Source of the DNA: Baffinella frigidus
Taxonomy: Eukaryota; Cryptophyceae; Cryptomonadales; Baffinellaceae
DNA: 23,792 bases
Direction of reading: 5' to 3'
NCBI GenBank assembly: GCA_026770585.1
Contig: MU646324.1
Span: 684,013 to 707,804 of the forward strand
The translations under genes and the position numbers were made by a program. Shown here piece after piece: positions 7,940 to 19,900 of this stretch; position 1 is the stretch's first letter, and the number at the start of each line of letters is the position of its first letter. The notes beneath the pieces were generated by a model. The model had not been told where the DNA came from, made no database searches, and was given only the letters and a program-made list of their open reading frames with translations.

Positions 7940-9816
7940 CTGCCACCAACCACTCAGAAAGCGTGAGCGCTCATGGCACGAGGGGCACGTGCAGGCGCTC
8001 GGTGGGCGGGGCCTGGGTCCCAACAAGCACCACCGCTGTCCCCTGCCGAAACGAGAGAGAGAGAGAGAGGGTTGCACTATTCAGGACGTGCAGCTGAGCG
8101 GGACCGCATAACAACAGCGACCAGGCGTAGCGGCATCTGTTGTAACACGCCAGCCGTCCCCTGCCATCACTCGGAAACTTTGAGCGTCTGAAAAAAGGGG
8201 CGCGTGCTACCGTCCGGTGGGTGGGGCCAGAGTCCCATAACTGTTGACTGATCAGAGGTCTGTGTCCTGGCAAGGAACCTGGCAAATTGCAAAACGCATT
8301 AGACCCACTGCGAGCGCCCAGTCTGGTCGTTTCCTGGATGAGGTGAACCCCATAATCTAGGGTCGTGAATGATTCGTAGTCCACCGAGTGGGCATGAACC
8401 TGTCGCACAAAGGCAAAGATGATGGTCTCTGTGAGATCCAGACGTTAACAACCCCACATGTAAATAGCCCCCTCTTGAATTCTCGAGTGGCAGTGAGGCT
8501 AGGCTGGAACCTGTCGCATGCAGGCAAAGATGGTCTCCGTGAGATTCACGCCAAGACTGGGCCCAGTGGGATATGGAATCGACAAGAGTGGGGGCAGTGG
8601 GGCTAGGTAGGAACGCAACGCCTCCTCCTCTCCTTGCACGGCATCGGACTCTTCCGCTCCTTGCATGACATCAACACGACGGGGCCCAAGTAGGAACTTG
8701 GCGGACGAAGGCGAAGATGATAGCCTCCGGTGAGATCGACGATGCTGCAGCCCACCCGGACCTCTCTCTCTCGCACTCTCTCGCTCGCTCTCTCTCTCTC
8801 GCTTTCGTTCGCTCGCTCTCTCCCTCTCTCTCTCTCGCTCTCTCTCTCTCGCTCTCTCTCTCTCGCTCTCTCTCTCGCTCTCTCTCTCTCTCACACACAC
8901 ACACCTGGCGCACGAAGGCGAAGATGATGGCCTCTGTGAGATCGACGTTGCTGCTTCGTAGTCCACCGAGTGGGTAGGAACCTCTCCTTGCATGGCACCG
9001 ACAAGACTGGGGGCAGTGGGGGCAGGCAGGAAACTGGGTCCGGTGGGGGTAGGTAGGAATCGATCTAAACCCTAAACCCTTAACCAGGAATCGAGAAGGC
9101 TGGGCGCTCGCAGTGGGGCTAGGTAGGAACGTGTCGCACGAAGGCGAATATGATGGCCTCGGTGAGATCGACGTTGCTGCATCGCACCCGGACCTCTCTG
9201 TCTCTCTGTCTCTCGCTCTCTGTCTCGCTCTCTCGCTCTCGCTCTCTCTCTCGCTCTCTCTTTCTCTCTCTCTCACACACCTGGCGCACGAAGGCGAAGA
9301 TGATGGCTTCGGTGAGATCGACGTTGCTGCATCGCACCCGGACCATGATGGGAGAGCTTTCCAGGTCCGTCTCGATGTGTACCTGTGTTGCCATCCAACG
9401 TGAGGGTTAGGGTTTAGGGGGTTTAGGGGGACGAGAAATGGACGTGATCACACCCGCTACTATTCTAAACAGATGTGCCAACGGCCAGCAGCACGACGCT
9501 TGTTGACGCTGTCAAGCACGCCCTGCGAGCGCTCAGCGGCGGACATTAGAGAGAAGCAGACGCAGTGCCTAGAGCCTCACAGGATAGGGCAGTCGTCCGC
9601 TGCAGAGCGGTGGCTCTGCTGCCCCAAGGGGGGGGCTGAGTCCTGAGGAACCGTTCTTGGAAAAGTAAAAGTCAACTGGGCGACAACTTTAGACTGCGTC
9701 CCAAAAAAGAGTGGCACCGGCCAGCAGCACGACTGCTCTGGAGGCGCTCTGAGCCCCGTCGAATACGTCCGCCTCGGTACAAGAAAGTATTTTCCTGATC
9801 AAATCAACGAAATGTA

Positions 9817-9891
<75 letters not shown>

Positions 9892-12800
9892 CGAGAGAGA
9901 AAGAGAGCGAGCGAGTTGCATTATTGAGGAAGTGCAGCTGAGCGGGACTACATAAAAACACAAACCTGCAGCCCGAACGAAAAAATGTGTTTTCTTTTTG
10001 CGAGGCGCAAGAATAGGGAGGAGGAGAGGGCTCTGACCCACGGGGACATTCGGTCGAAGAACTGCAGCGCGCAGTGTGCGACTGTCTCCAGGATATCCCT
10101 TTTCGCTGCCTGCAACACACACACATAGCATTGTTTTCAGGGAAGTGAAATCGGTGTGGAAGGAAGCCCTTCTGCACGTGGTTGTGAAAGGAAGCCCTTC
10201 TGAACCCTACCCAGTGCAGCCAACCAACGCAGGAAGATTTCGTCCAGGTTGGTGTGCACTTTGGAGATCTGGGGACACGCCCCAACCGATCGGAACATTA
10301 CGAGGTACCGTGCGTAAGTTATTTATTGGATTCTCGCCCAAGTTAGTTAATTATTAGATTCTTGCCCGAGTTAATTATTGGATTCTTCCCCAACAGTCAG
10401 CAATCTGTCACGTCCCTCCCCGGTTTTCCGGGGAGGGACGTGCCGCGTAGCCTACCGAGTGGGTAGGAACAGCCGGAGTTACTTTACACAGGAACGCTCT
10501 AGAGGCACTATAGGCCTGGAGGCTTGCGCGGGCACGCTCGGCTGGATTCCGCTCCGCAACATTCAGGATTTCGCAGATATCCAAAAAAAATCGTACAGGT
10601 GCCCAATAAATTTCGCAGGTATACATAATCTTCACCTGGATGATTTGGGGGGGGGGGGCAATAAATCATTGAATTCAAATGGATTTTCACCTGGAGGTGT
10701 TGGGCGAGGTGGTCGAGGATGGCGGAAACGAATGACGCGAAGCGCAGGAGCCAGGATTTCGCGGGTATCCAACAAATTTCGCACAGATGCGAAATTTATT
10801 GATAAATTTCGAGTGTATCCGTATCCAGTCAAGTATTTCGTGGGTATCCAATAGTTTCGTGGGTATCGAATGAATTTTCACCTGGAGGTGTCGGGCGAGG
10901 TGGTCGAGGATGGCGGAGACGAAGAACACGAAGCGCAGGAGCCAGGATTTCGCAGATATCCAACAAATTTCGCACAGGTGCCCAATAAATTTCGTGGGTA
11001 TCCAGTCAAGTATTTCGTAGGTATCCAATAATTTCGTGGGTATCGAATAAAGTTCCACCTGGAGGTGTCGGGCGAGGTGGTCGAGGATAGCGGAAACGAA
11101 TGACGCGAATCGCAGGAGTTTGAAGGGCGGGTTTGCGATCAGCTTCATTTCCTCGCCCAAGTCCGCAGCCACCTGATTCACACCTCAAGTTTCAGATCTC
11201 GTGTCCTTTCACTCCCCACCTTTCAGGGCGCATCCCCTTTCACCATCCCCCAGTAGGAGGTGGAGTTCGAATCCATCCGGAAAATGCTCGTATGAGCGGC
11301 CGACGCGGGGTACAGTAAGTGGCACAATGCGTAGCATGTGCGGCGCTGACGCTGGTTGTTGAGCAATAAATTATCAATCTCTCTTCACTATCCCCCAAAA
11401 GACACCCTACGTTTCAGATCTCGTGGTCTTTCACACCCGACTTTTCAGATCGTGTGGCCACGAAAACGTTTGAAGGGCGGGTTTGCGATCAGCTTCATTT
11501 CCCCGCCTAGGTCCACTGCCACCTGGATTCACCCCCCCCCCCCAAAAAACACATGTTTCAGGTAAACACCCCGCGTGTCAAAGAAACACCACCCGTTTCA
11601 GATGTCGTGTCCACGCTGCCACCTGATTCACACCCCACGTTTCAGGGCTCGTAGAATTTCACCCCCCCCCCCAAAAGACACACCACGTTTCAGATCGCGT
11701 GGCCACGGAAACGATTCGGCAACGGCGACTTTCTCGAGTTGGCATCTTGGGTGTGAGGTGTAAATCCGCCTACTTTGAAGCGGAAAAGATCCCGGGCTCA
11801 CCAAATTGGTGAGCCAAAACAGACTGAGACAGCGCTAGAAGTGAGAACCGGTTCACGGCCGGGAGGCTTTTCGAGTGCATGCTTTCGCGTCACCCACCTA
11901 GGGTTTCGGGTTTATAGTCTAGGGTCTAGGGTCAAGGGTTCAGGGTTCAGGGTCTCGGGTTTAGGGCTTAGGGTTTCGGGTTTCGAGTTTAGGGTTTAGG
12001 GTTTAGGGTTTCGGGTTTCGGGTTTCGGGTTTGACCTCCAGGGTCTGGACAAGCAATGCGCGCAGGCCCGACAGCAGGAAGTCGCCCCATCTGGTTTGGG
12101 GTTTGAGGTTTGTGGTTTGGGGTGTAGGGTTTGGGGTTTAGGGTTTGGGGTTTAGGGTTTGGGGTTTAGGGTTTAGGGTTTGGGGTTTAGGGTTTAGGGT
12201 TTGGGGTTTGGGGTTTAGAGTTTGNNNNNNNNNNNNNNNNNNNNNNNNNNNNNNNNNNNNNNNNNNNNNNNNNNNNNNNGGGGTTTAGGGTTCAGGGTTT
12301 AGAGTTTAGGGTTACGGAATTAGGGTTTAGGGTGTAGGGTTTACTTCTCGACTGCGTCGTGGCACGCCGCTTGGAGGGAATGCTTCTGCGTCACCCACCT
12401 AGGGTTCAGGGTTTATGGTTTATGGGTTAGGGTTGAGGGTTGAGGGTTGTGTGGTTGAGGGTTTATGGAGTGCTTCTGCGTCACCCACCTGACGGCGGTA
12501 CACAAAGTTAGTGGCATCCCACGACGCTTTATGTTCTCTGAAATCTTTGGGCGGATTTCGTTTCAACGCGCACCATTGGCTAGACGAGCGTCAAAGATTT
12601 GACTGACGCAGCGACGCGTTAGTACCGGCACGCCCGATACATACACTCGAATTTGCACATGCCCGGGCAGCGCCAGGAGTGCGTCGCTGGGGCAGAACCG
12701 GGTACGCGTTCGGGTACGGGCACGTGCTATGCCCCTACGCGGCGGGCTACCGTAGGGCCCTACGGAACGCGCGTTGGTACCCGTACCCGCGGGTGCCGCG

Positions 12801-14798
12801 GGATAGTTCCTGCCAGGGGGGGACATTTGGGGTCATTTCGGGTACGGGTACGTGCTATGCCCCTACGCGGCGGGCTACCGTAGGGCCCTACGGAACGCGC
12901 GTTGGTACCCGTACCCGTCAGTCACGGGCTTGACGTCAGTCACGGGCGTGACGCTCGTCTAGCCAATGGTGCACTTTGAAACGAAACCCGCTCAGAGATG
13001 GTACGCCGCTTGGAGGGCATGCTTTTGCGTCACCCACCTGACTCCGGAGATAGGGGTTAGAGGCGTGTGGCTCGAGGGTAGAGAGAGAGAGAGATAGATA
13101 GAGAGAGAGAGAGAGGGTGGCTTGGCGGAAAGAACTAGCCGCTGGTGCTCTTTGATAACCACGCTGTTGCACACGAGAACCTACGACACGGGGTACGGTA
13201 AGTAGCACAATGCGTCAGGCATGTGCGGCGCTGACGCTGCGTGTTTGGCAATGAATTACCAATCTCTCTCACCCACCTGGTGGAGTGCGTTGCTGCGTCA
13301 GCCCACTCGAGGCTGGAAGAGGGAGTATTTTAAATGTAGGGCTGTTAAAGTTGTACCAGTCACGGGCGGGTTTGGTCACGTAGCCGCTCGGATTCGAGCG
13401 GCTACGTGACCAAATGCAACTAATTATGTGAAAATTACCACACACCCTTTCAAAATTACTACATCCCTTCACTTGTAAAGGAACCCCTGTTTTAAAATAG
13501 TCACATTTGCAGCCTCGAGTGGGTCAAGGGCTTGACGCTCGTCTAGCCAATGGTGCGCTTTGAAACGGATTCCGCTCCAAGATTTCAGAGAAAAGAAAGC
13601 GTCGTGGCACGCCGCTTGGAGTGAATGTTTTTGCGTCACCTACCTAAGGTGCAGGGTTTAGGGTTTAGGGGTTAGGGTTTCGGGTTTCGGGTTTCGGGTT
13701 CAGGGTTTCGGGTTTCGGGTTTCAGATTTCAGATTTCAGGTTTCGGGTTCCGGGTTTTGGGATGACGATTTAGGGTTGAAGGTGTAGGGTTTACCGTTCC
13801 GCAAGCTGATCAGGCGGGAGGGTCAGCTCCTTGCAGACAATATCGAGGTTCAGGGTTTAGGGTTATGAGTTTGGGGTATAGGGTTCAGGGTTTTGGGTTA
13901 AGGGTTAAGGGTTAAGGGCTTAGGGCTTAGGGTGTATGGTTTAGGTGAGCCAACAAGCCTGTGGCTTGCTGGCTTGGTTGAGGGTTGAGGGTCTAGAGTG
14001 TACCGTTCCGCAAGCTGATCAGGCGGGAGGGTGAGCTGAGGGTTGAGGGTTTAGAGTTTAGAGTTTAGAGTTTAGAGTTTAGGGATGAGGATTTAGGGTT
14101 TACGGTGTAGGGTTCACCGTTCCGCAAGCTGATCAGGCGGGAGGGTGAGATCCTTGCAGACAATGTCCAGAATCCGCGCTTTCAACGGCCGCAGCACCTG
14201 CGCAATTCGATTTGATTTGGTTTAAATCAGCACCTGCGAATTCAATTTGATTTGGTTCGTGACATTTGATTGGATTTGGTCTGTGGCGTTTGATTTGATT
14301 CGGTTCGTGACTTGCGTGCCCAGATCCTGTGTGAGCGCATCTGATCAGGCGGGAGGGTGAGCTCCTTGCAGACAATGTCGAGAATCCGCGCTTTCAACGG
14401 CCGCAGCACCTGCGCATTCGATTTGATTCGGTTGGAGCACCTGTATTTGATTTGATTCGCTTTGTGACTTTTAATTGGATTCGATTCGTGAATTTTGATT
14501 CGGTTTGGTTCGTGACTTGCGGGCCCAGATCCTGTCGTATCGCCTCCGTGTCCGCGAGGTGGCTCACTATCTACCAGCTGAGGCCAACGCCTAAGGGGGG
14601 GGGGGCATGATGGAAATGTTGGGGGGGGGGGCATGATGAAAATGTTGGGGGGGTAGGGGAGCGGTAGGATTGGGAGGCAGGTGCGTACCTCGCGGCACGC
14701 CTCCTCGTAGAGAACGCTGACACCCTCTTTCAGAAGCTCTCCTCTCCCTCCCCCCTCTCTCCCCCTGCCCTCCCTCCTCCCTCTCTCCCACCCCTCCC

Positions 14799-14843
<45 letters not shown>

Positions 14844-16853
14844 CCTTCCTCTCTCTCTCTCGCTGGGGGCGACAAGCCTGCCGGCAGGGCCACTAACCTC
14901 GCGGCACGCCTCTTCGTAGAGAGCGCTGACACCCTCCTTGAACAGTGACTGCTTGACTCAAATATTGACGGGGTTGTACCACAACCCACGAATGTCAACT
15001 TGAAAAAAGTCTGGTAACCCTACTGATGCAGGGCTAGGATGCTTGGGGTGCGTACCTCGCGGCACGCCTCTTCGTAGAGAGCGCTGACACCCTCCTTGAG
15101 CAGCGACTGCGCGTGCGCGACCGCTAGACGCCTCACCTTGTTCGACGTTGCTAGCGCCTGCCACCCCGTCACCAGAATAGTCAGGCAACCCGACTGCGGT
15201 AGAGCAGGAGTTACTAGCAGGGTTTAGCCTCCAGATATTAGCAACATGAGGTCACTATCAGTCACGCGACTGCTAGACGCCGCACCTTGTTCGACGTTGC
15301 CAGCGCCTGCCACCCGTCGCACTCACACTCACACTCACACCCGCACTCACACTCACACCCACACCCACACTCACACTCACACTCACACCCACACTCACAC
15401 ACACACTCACACCCGCACTCACACCCACACCCACACACCGTACCACCATCAACGTCGGAAACACCTTGTTCGACGTTGCTAGCGCCTGTTGCCAGTCACG
15501 GGTAAGTTAGCTGGTATCAGTACATGTCACTAAAGCTTGTGCATGTACGCAGATGCGAGCCGCCGCACCTTGTTCGATGTTGCTAGCGCCTGCCACCCGT
15601 CGCACTCACGCTCACGATCACACCCACACCCGCACCCACACTCAGACCCACACTCAGACCCACACTCAGACCCGCACTCACACTCACACACCGCACCACT
15701 ATCAACGTCCGAAACACCTTGTTCGACGTTGCTAGCGCCTGCCACCCGTCGCACTCACACTCACACTCACACCCACACTCACACTCACACCCACACCCGC
15801 ACTCACACTCACACTCACACTCACACTCACACCCACACCCACACCCACACCCACACCCACACCCACACCCGCACTCACACCCACACACCGCACCACCATC
15901 AACGTCCGAAACACCTTGTTTGACGTGGCCAGCGACTGCCACCCGTCACCAGAATAGTCAGGCAACCCGACTGCGGCAGAGCGAGAGTTACTAGCAAGGT
16001 TTAGCCTCTAGATGTTAGCAACATGAGGTCACTATCAGACACGCGACTGCTAGCCGCCGCACCTTGTTCGACGTTGCTAGCGCCTACTCCCAGTCACGGG
16101 TAAGTTGGTTGGTATCAGTACAGGTCTCTAAAGCCTGTGCGTGTACGCAGATGCAAGCCGCCGCACCTTGTTTGACGTTGCTACCGCCTGCCCACCCGTT
16201 GCCTTTTATTAGATATAGCCAATCTGGTAGGGCGTGGCCAAAGCGAAACTTCCAACTTACACAACACCATCAACCTGCTTTCCGTCGCGAACAACCCCAC
16301 AACCCCACAACCCCACAACCCCACAACCCCGCAACCCACACCACCATCAACGTCCGAAGGTACCTCGCCTACCTTCAACGATCACGCGCCAGTGCATCAA
16401 TCCGCGCGGATTCTAGAACAGGTGCTTGGGCTACAAGGTCATGCCATGAGGTGATGAACAACTTTGTCTTTATTTTCATCCGGGCCGAATCCCTCATTTC
16501 TCAAGGTGCCCTGATGAACAACGGTTTGAGAAGGGCGCTCGTCCCCGGTTGAGGGTCTGCCGAAACCCTCAACCGGGAAGTTCGTGGCAGGCTGGCGTGT
16601 GGTGTCCCTGACCAAAACATTGTTGCGAGGTCGTTGCAGGGGTTGGTTGCGGTTGGTATGTTGGGGTTGGTCCCCCCAACGTACCAACCGCAACCAGATA
16701 AACCTCAAACTACCTACCTGGGTTGGGGTAATAAAGAAGGGTCGGCTGTGGTCTGACCGGTTCGTGGCACGCGGGCAGCCCGAGCCTTGGTTGACCGCGA
16801 TCCTTGGTTCACCAAGGATCGCGCCTCCAAAGGTCGTGTCATGGTGGGGGCCA

Positions 16854-16912
<59 letters not shown>

Positions 16913-19900
16913 GGTTGCAGGTTGCAGGTTGGATTGAGAGGTCGTTGGGTTTAGGGTTGGGGAGGAGACCGGTTCGTGGCAGGCGGGCAGCCCGAGACGT
17001 GCGTTGACCAGGCTCGCGCGATGCAACGCATCCTGCCAACAAATCGTCCACCGTCAACGATCACACAGCTGACTGCAAACAGAATTTCGTCAATAAGCCC
17101 AAGCCTGGCGTTGACCAGGCTTGCGCGATGCGACGTATCCTGCCACCAACCAACGGTCCGTCTTCCCGTCAACAACGATAAAGAGATTACTCGAAGCTTT
17201 GCGCGTCTCATCAACCACGCGCATCGTTCCACGCATCCTGGCAACACTACATTGTGCGCATCCTGCCAACAACCAACGGTCCGTCTTCCCGTCAAACACA
17301 CAGCGGACTGCGAAGAGATTTTCGTGAATAACCGATACGCAAGCCTGGCGTTGACCACGCTTGCGCGATGCAGTGCATCCTGCCAACAATCGTTCCAACT
17401 CCGTCCACTTTGGAGAATGGTTCCAACTCTGTCAACTTTGCAAGTTTGGAGCAGTTTCTCTGTCCGTCAGCAATCAACGATTCCTCCTCCCGTAAACAAT
17501 CAACGATTCCTCCTCCTTCCAACAATCAACGCATCGTTCCTCCTCCCGTGAGGCGGGAGCGCTTTTGGCAATTATTTCCTCTGGTGGAAATAATTGCCAA
17601 AAGTGGAAATAATTGCCAAAAGAGGAAACTTGACCCTCAAGAGAGGGTCAAGAGAGGGGGGATGCGGACGGTCTTGAGTCCCCACGAGCACTTGAGGTTG
17701 TTCAAAAACTATCGGTTGATCTTCGCCATACGACCCTACGGTAGGCAACCCGTAGAGACATAGGGGGGTTCCTACGGAGACGGTCACGGAAAGGTGGCCT
17801 GATGTGGGCCGTGTCGGTTGATCTTCGACACACGACCCTACGGTATGCAACCCGTAGGGACGTAGGGGGGTTCCTACGGATAAGGTAACGGAAACGTGGC
17901 CCGATTTGGGCCGGAAATCCCTTCGTATCCCGCTGTGTGGCGAGGGGGGGGGGGGGCTTTAGCATGCGGATGGTCTTGGGCGTGTGTTCGAGAGGGGGGG
18001 CATATGCCAGAGAGCATTCGAGATTGGGGACCTATTCGAGAGTGTATTCGAGAGTGAAAACTTTCAACAGTGTATTCGAGAGAGAGAGAGGACCTATTCA
18101 AGAGTGTATTCGAGAGAGTGTCTAGAGAGAGTATTCGAGAGGGGGGTACCTTGAGCATTCGTACGGTCTTGGGTCCCCACGAGCACTTGAGGTTGTTCAA
18201 AAACTTCTCTTGATCTTCGACACACGACCCTACGGTATGCAACCCGTAGGGACATAGGGGGGTTCCTACGGATAAAATAACGGAAGCGTGGCCCGATTTG
18301 GGCCGGAAATCCCTTCGTATCCCGCTGTGTGGCGAGAGGGGGGGGGCCTTGAGCATTCGGACGGTCTTGGGTCCCCAGGAGCACTTGAGGTTGTTCAGAA
18401 ACTGTCGGTTGATCTTCGCGATCTGCCACCCGACATCAAATTGAATCAAATCAACTTAAACCCTCAAAATCAAATCAATTTAAATCCACACCTCCCGAGT
18501 GCAGGTCGGCAGATATGTATTGTAGATTTCAGCTTAGTGCGGAATTTTGGGAGATCAGGTCGGGACATCGGGGAACGAAAAAAGTGAAAATGAATCGAAA
18601 AGGTGTATTTTACGGGTGGGGGTCGCGATCTTGTCATCAAATCCATGCGTAAGATAGCATAAAACTTTAGATGGACGTGAAGATGATCGCGATTTTTTCG
18701 ATTTTCTCGATCCCCCGACCCGGATTGAATTCCGCGCTAAGCCGAAATCTACAATACCACACAGCGCGACACCATGTCACGCCAGGTCGCAAGTGGGAGT
18801 TTCAGAACGCGACGTTTCGATGTGCGGTACTACATGAGTGTGCGCTCCCCCGTGAAACGCAACTCCTCGTCCTGACCACGTCCGGGATTTCACCTGACTC
18901 TGAAAAAAACCTGTGACTTGTATCTCAAATTCCCACTTGTGGCCTGGCGTAGTCAGGCACTGGTCGAAAAAAAAACAGGCTCTCCAACAAAGCCGACTCA
19001 CAGGGTGTGGGGTGTACCAGAGCCCCGCAGCCAGCGCGCCCCGTCGAGACCAAGTCCGGCATCTTATTAAATGTCGATTGTAGGCGTTGTGTACCGAGTC
19101 GGTCACGTGTCCCCCCGCAAAGCGAGCCGACACGTGACCAAACACATGAAAAATGCTACACTACCTCACCTTGTACAGTTCCCCGGGTTTTAAAAAGGGT
19201 GTGTGCTCCGCCGCGTGTGGAGTGTGGGGTGTACCAGCGCCCCGCAGCCAGCGCGCCCCGTCGAGACCAGGTCCGGCATCTGCCACGGGTATGAGGGTTT
19301 AGTGTTTAGCTTTGAGGGTTTGGGATTCTGCGCGGTTTGGGATTCTGCGCGAGGGTTTAGTGTTTACCCACACAAGGCTACCCAGACACCCTTTTTAAAT
19401 GTTGGTTTTAGCGGTTTGTACGGAGCTGGTCATGTGTCTCTCCGAAAAGCGGGCCAAACATAGCGCGCCCCGTCGAGACCAGGTCCGGCATCTGCCACGC
19501 GTATGAGGCTTTAGTGTTTACCCACACAAGGCTACCCAGACACCCTTTTTAAATGTTGTTTTTATCGGTTAAATGTTGGTTTTGGCGGTTTGTACGGAGT
19601 TGGTCACGTGTCTCCCCGAAAAGCGGGCCGACACGTGACCTGTCGAGACCAGGTCCGGCATCTGCCACGCGTATGAGGGTTTAGTGTTGAGCTATTTAGT
19701 TTCGAGCACTTGAGGTCCTACATCCTAAAGCATCGCACCTCCACGCCGAACCACTCTGCTTCCGCAGCAGCGGCAAGTTTAGGGTTTTGGGGTTAGGGTC
19801 CAGTGTTTAGGATTCATAAGGTGGGTTTTGGGTTTTGGGATTTGGGATTTGGGATTTGGGTTTTGGGTTTTGGGTTTGGGCACCTCAGCGCTGAACCACT

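Larger units (their letters stand above)
11895..12344. repeat. TTTAGGG-type heptamer array with assembly gap
   Basis: Blocks of TTTAGGG, TTTCGGG and TTTGGGG, interrupted by exon A13 and by N bases at 12225-12279. The array continues at 12400-12470 after exon A12. Confidence 0.9.

Noticed and set aside
8671-9276. 201-codon minus-strand frame rich in Arg-Glu-Ser
   Set aside because: It reads through GA microsatellites between exon A18 echoes; donors interrupt it at each copy.
9915-9990. Possible exon with [13 protein letters not shown], repeated near 8060
   Set aside because: No donor follows; the sequence runs into CT repeats in both copies. More likely part of a repeat.
10408-10854. 158-codon plus-strand frame
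   Set aside because: Runs antisense to exon A14 echoes and TTTCGTGGG repeats; no independent support.
15246-15994. His-Thr and His-Ser repeat frames, metal-binding-like
   Set aside because: Translation of CACTCA arrays in introns; the opposite strand is the one with conserved exon edges.
16383-16440. Possible extra gene A exon ([14 protein letters not shown])
   Set aside because: Acceptor and donor exist but the phase (1/1) does not fit between exons A9 and A10, which join in phase 0.
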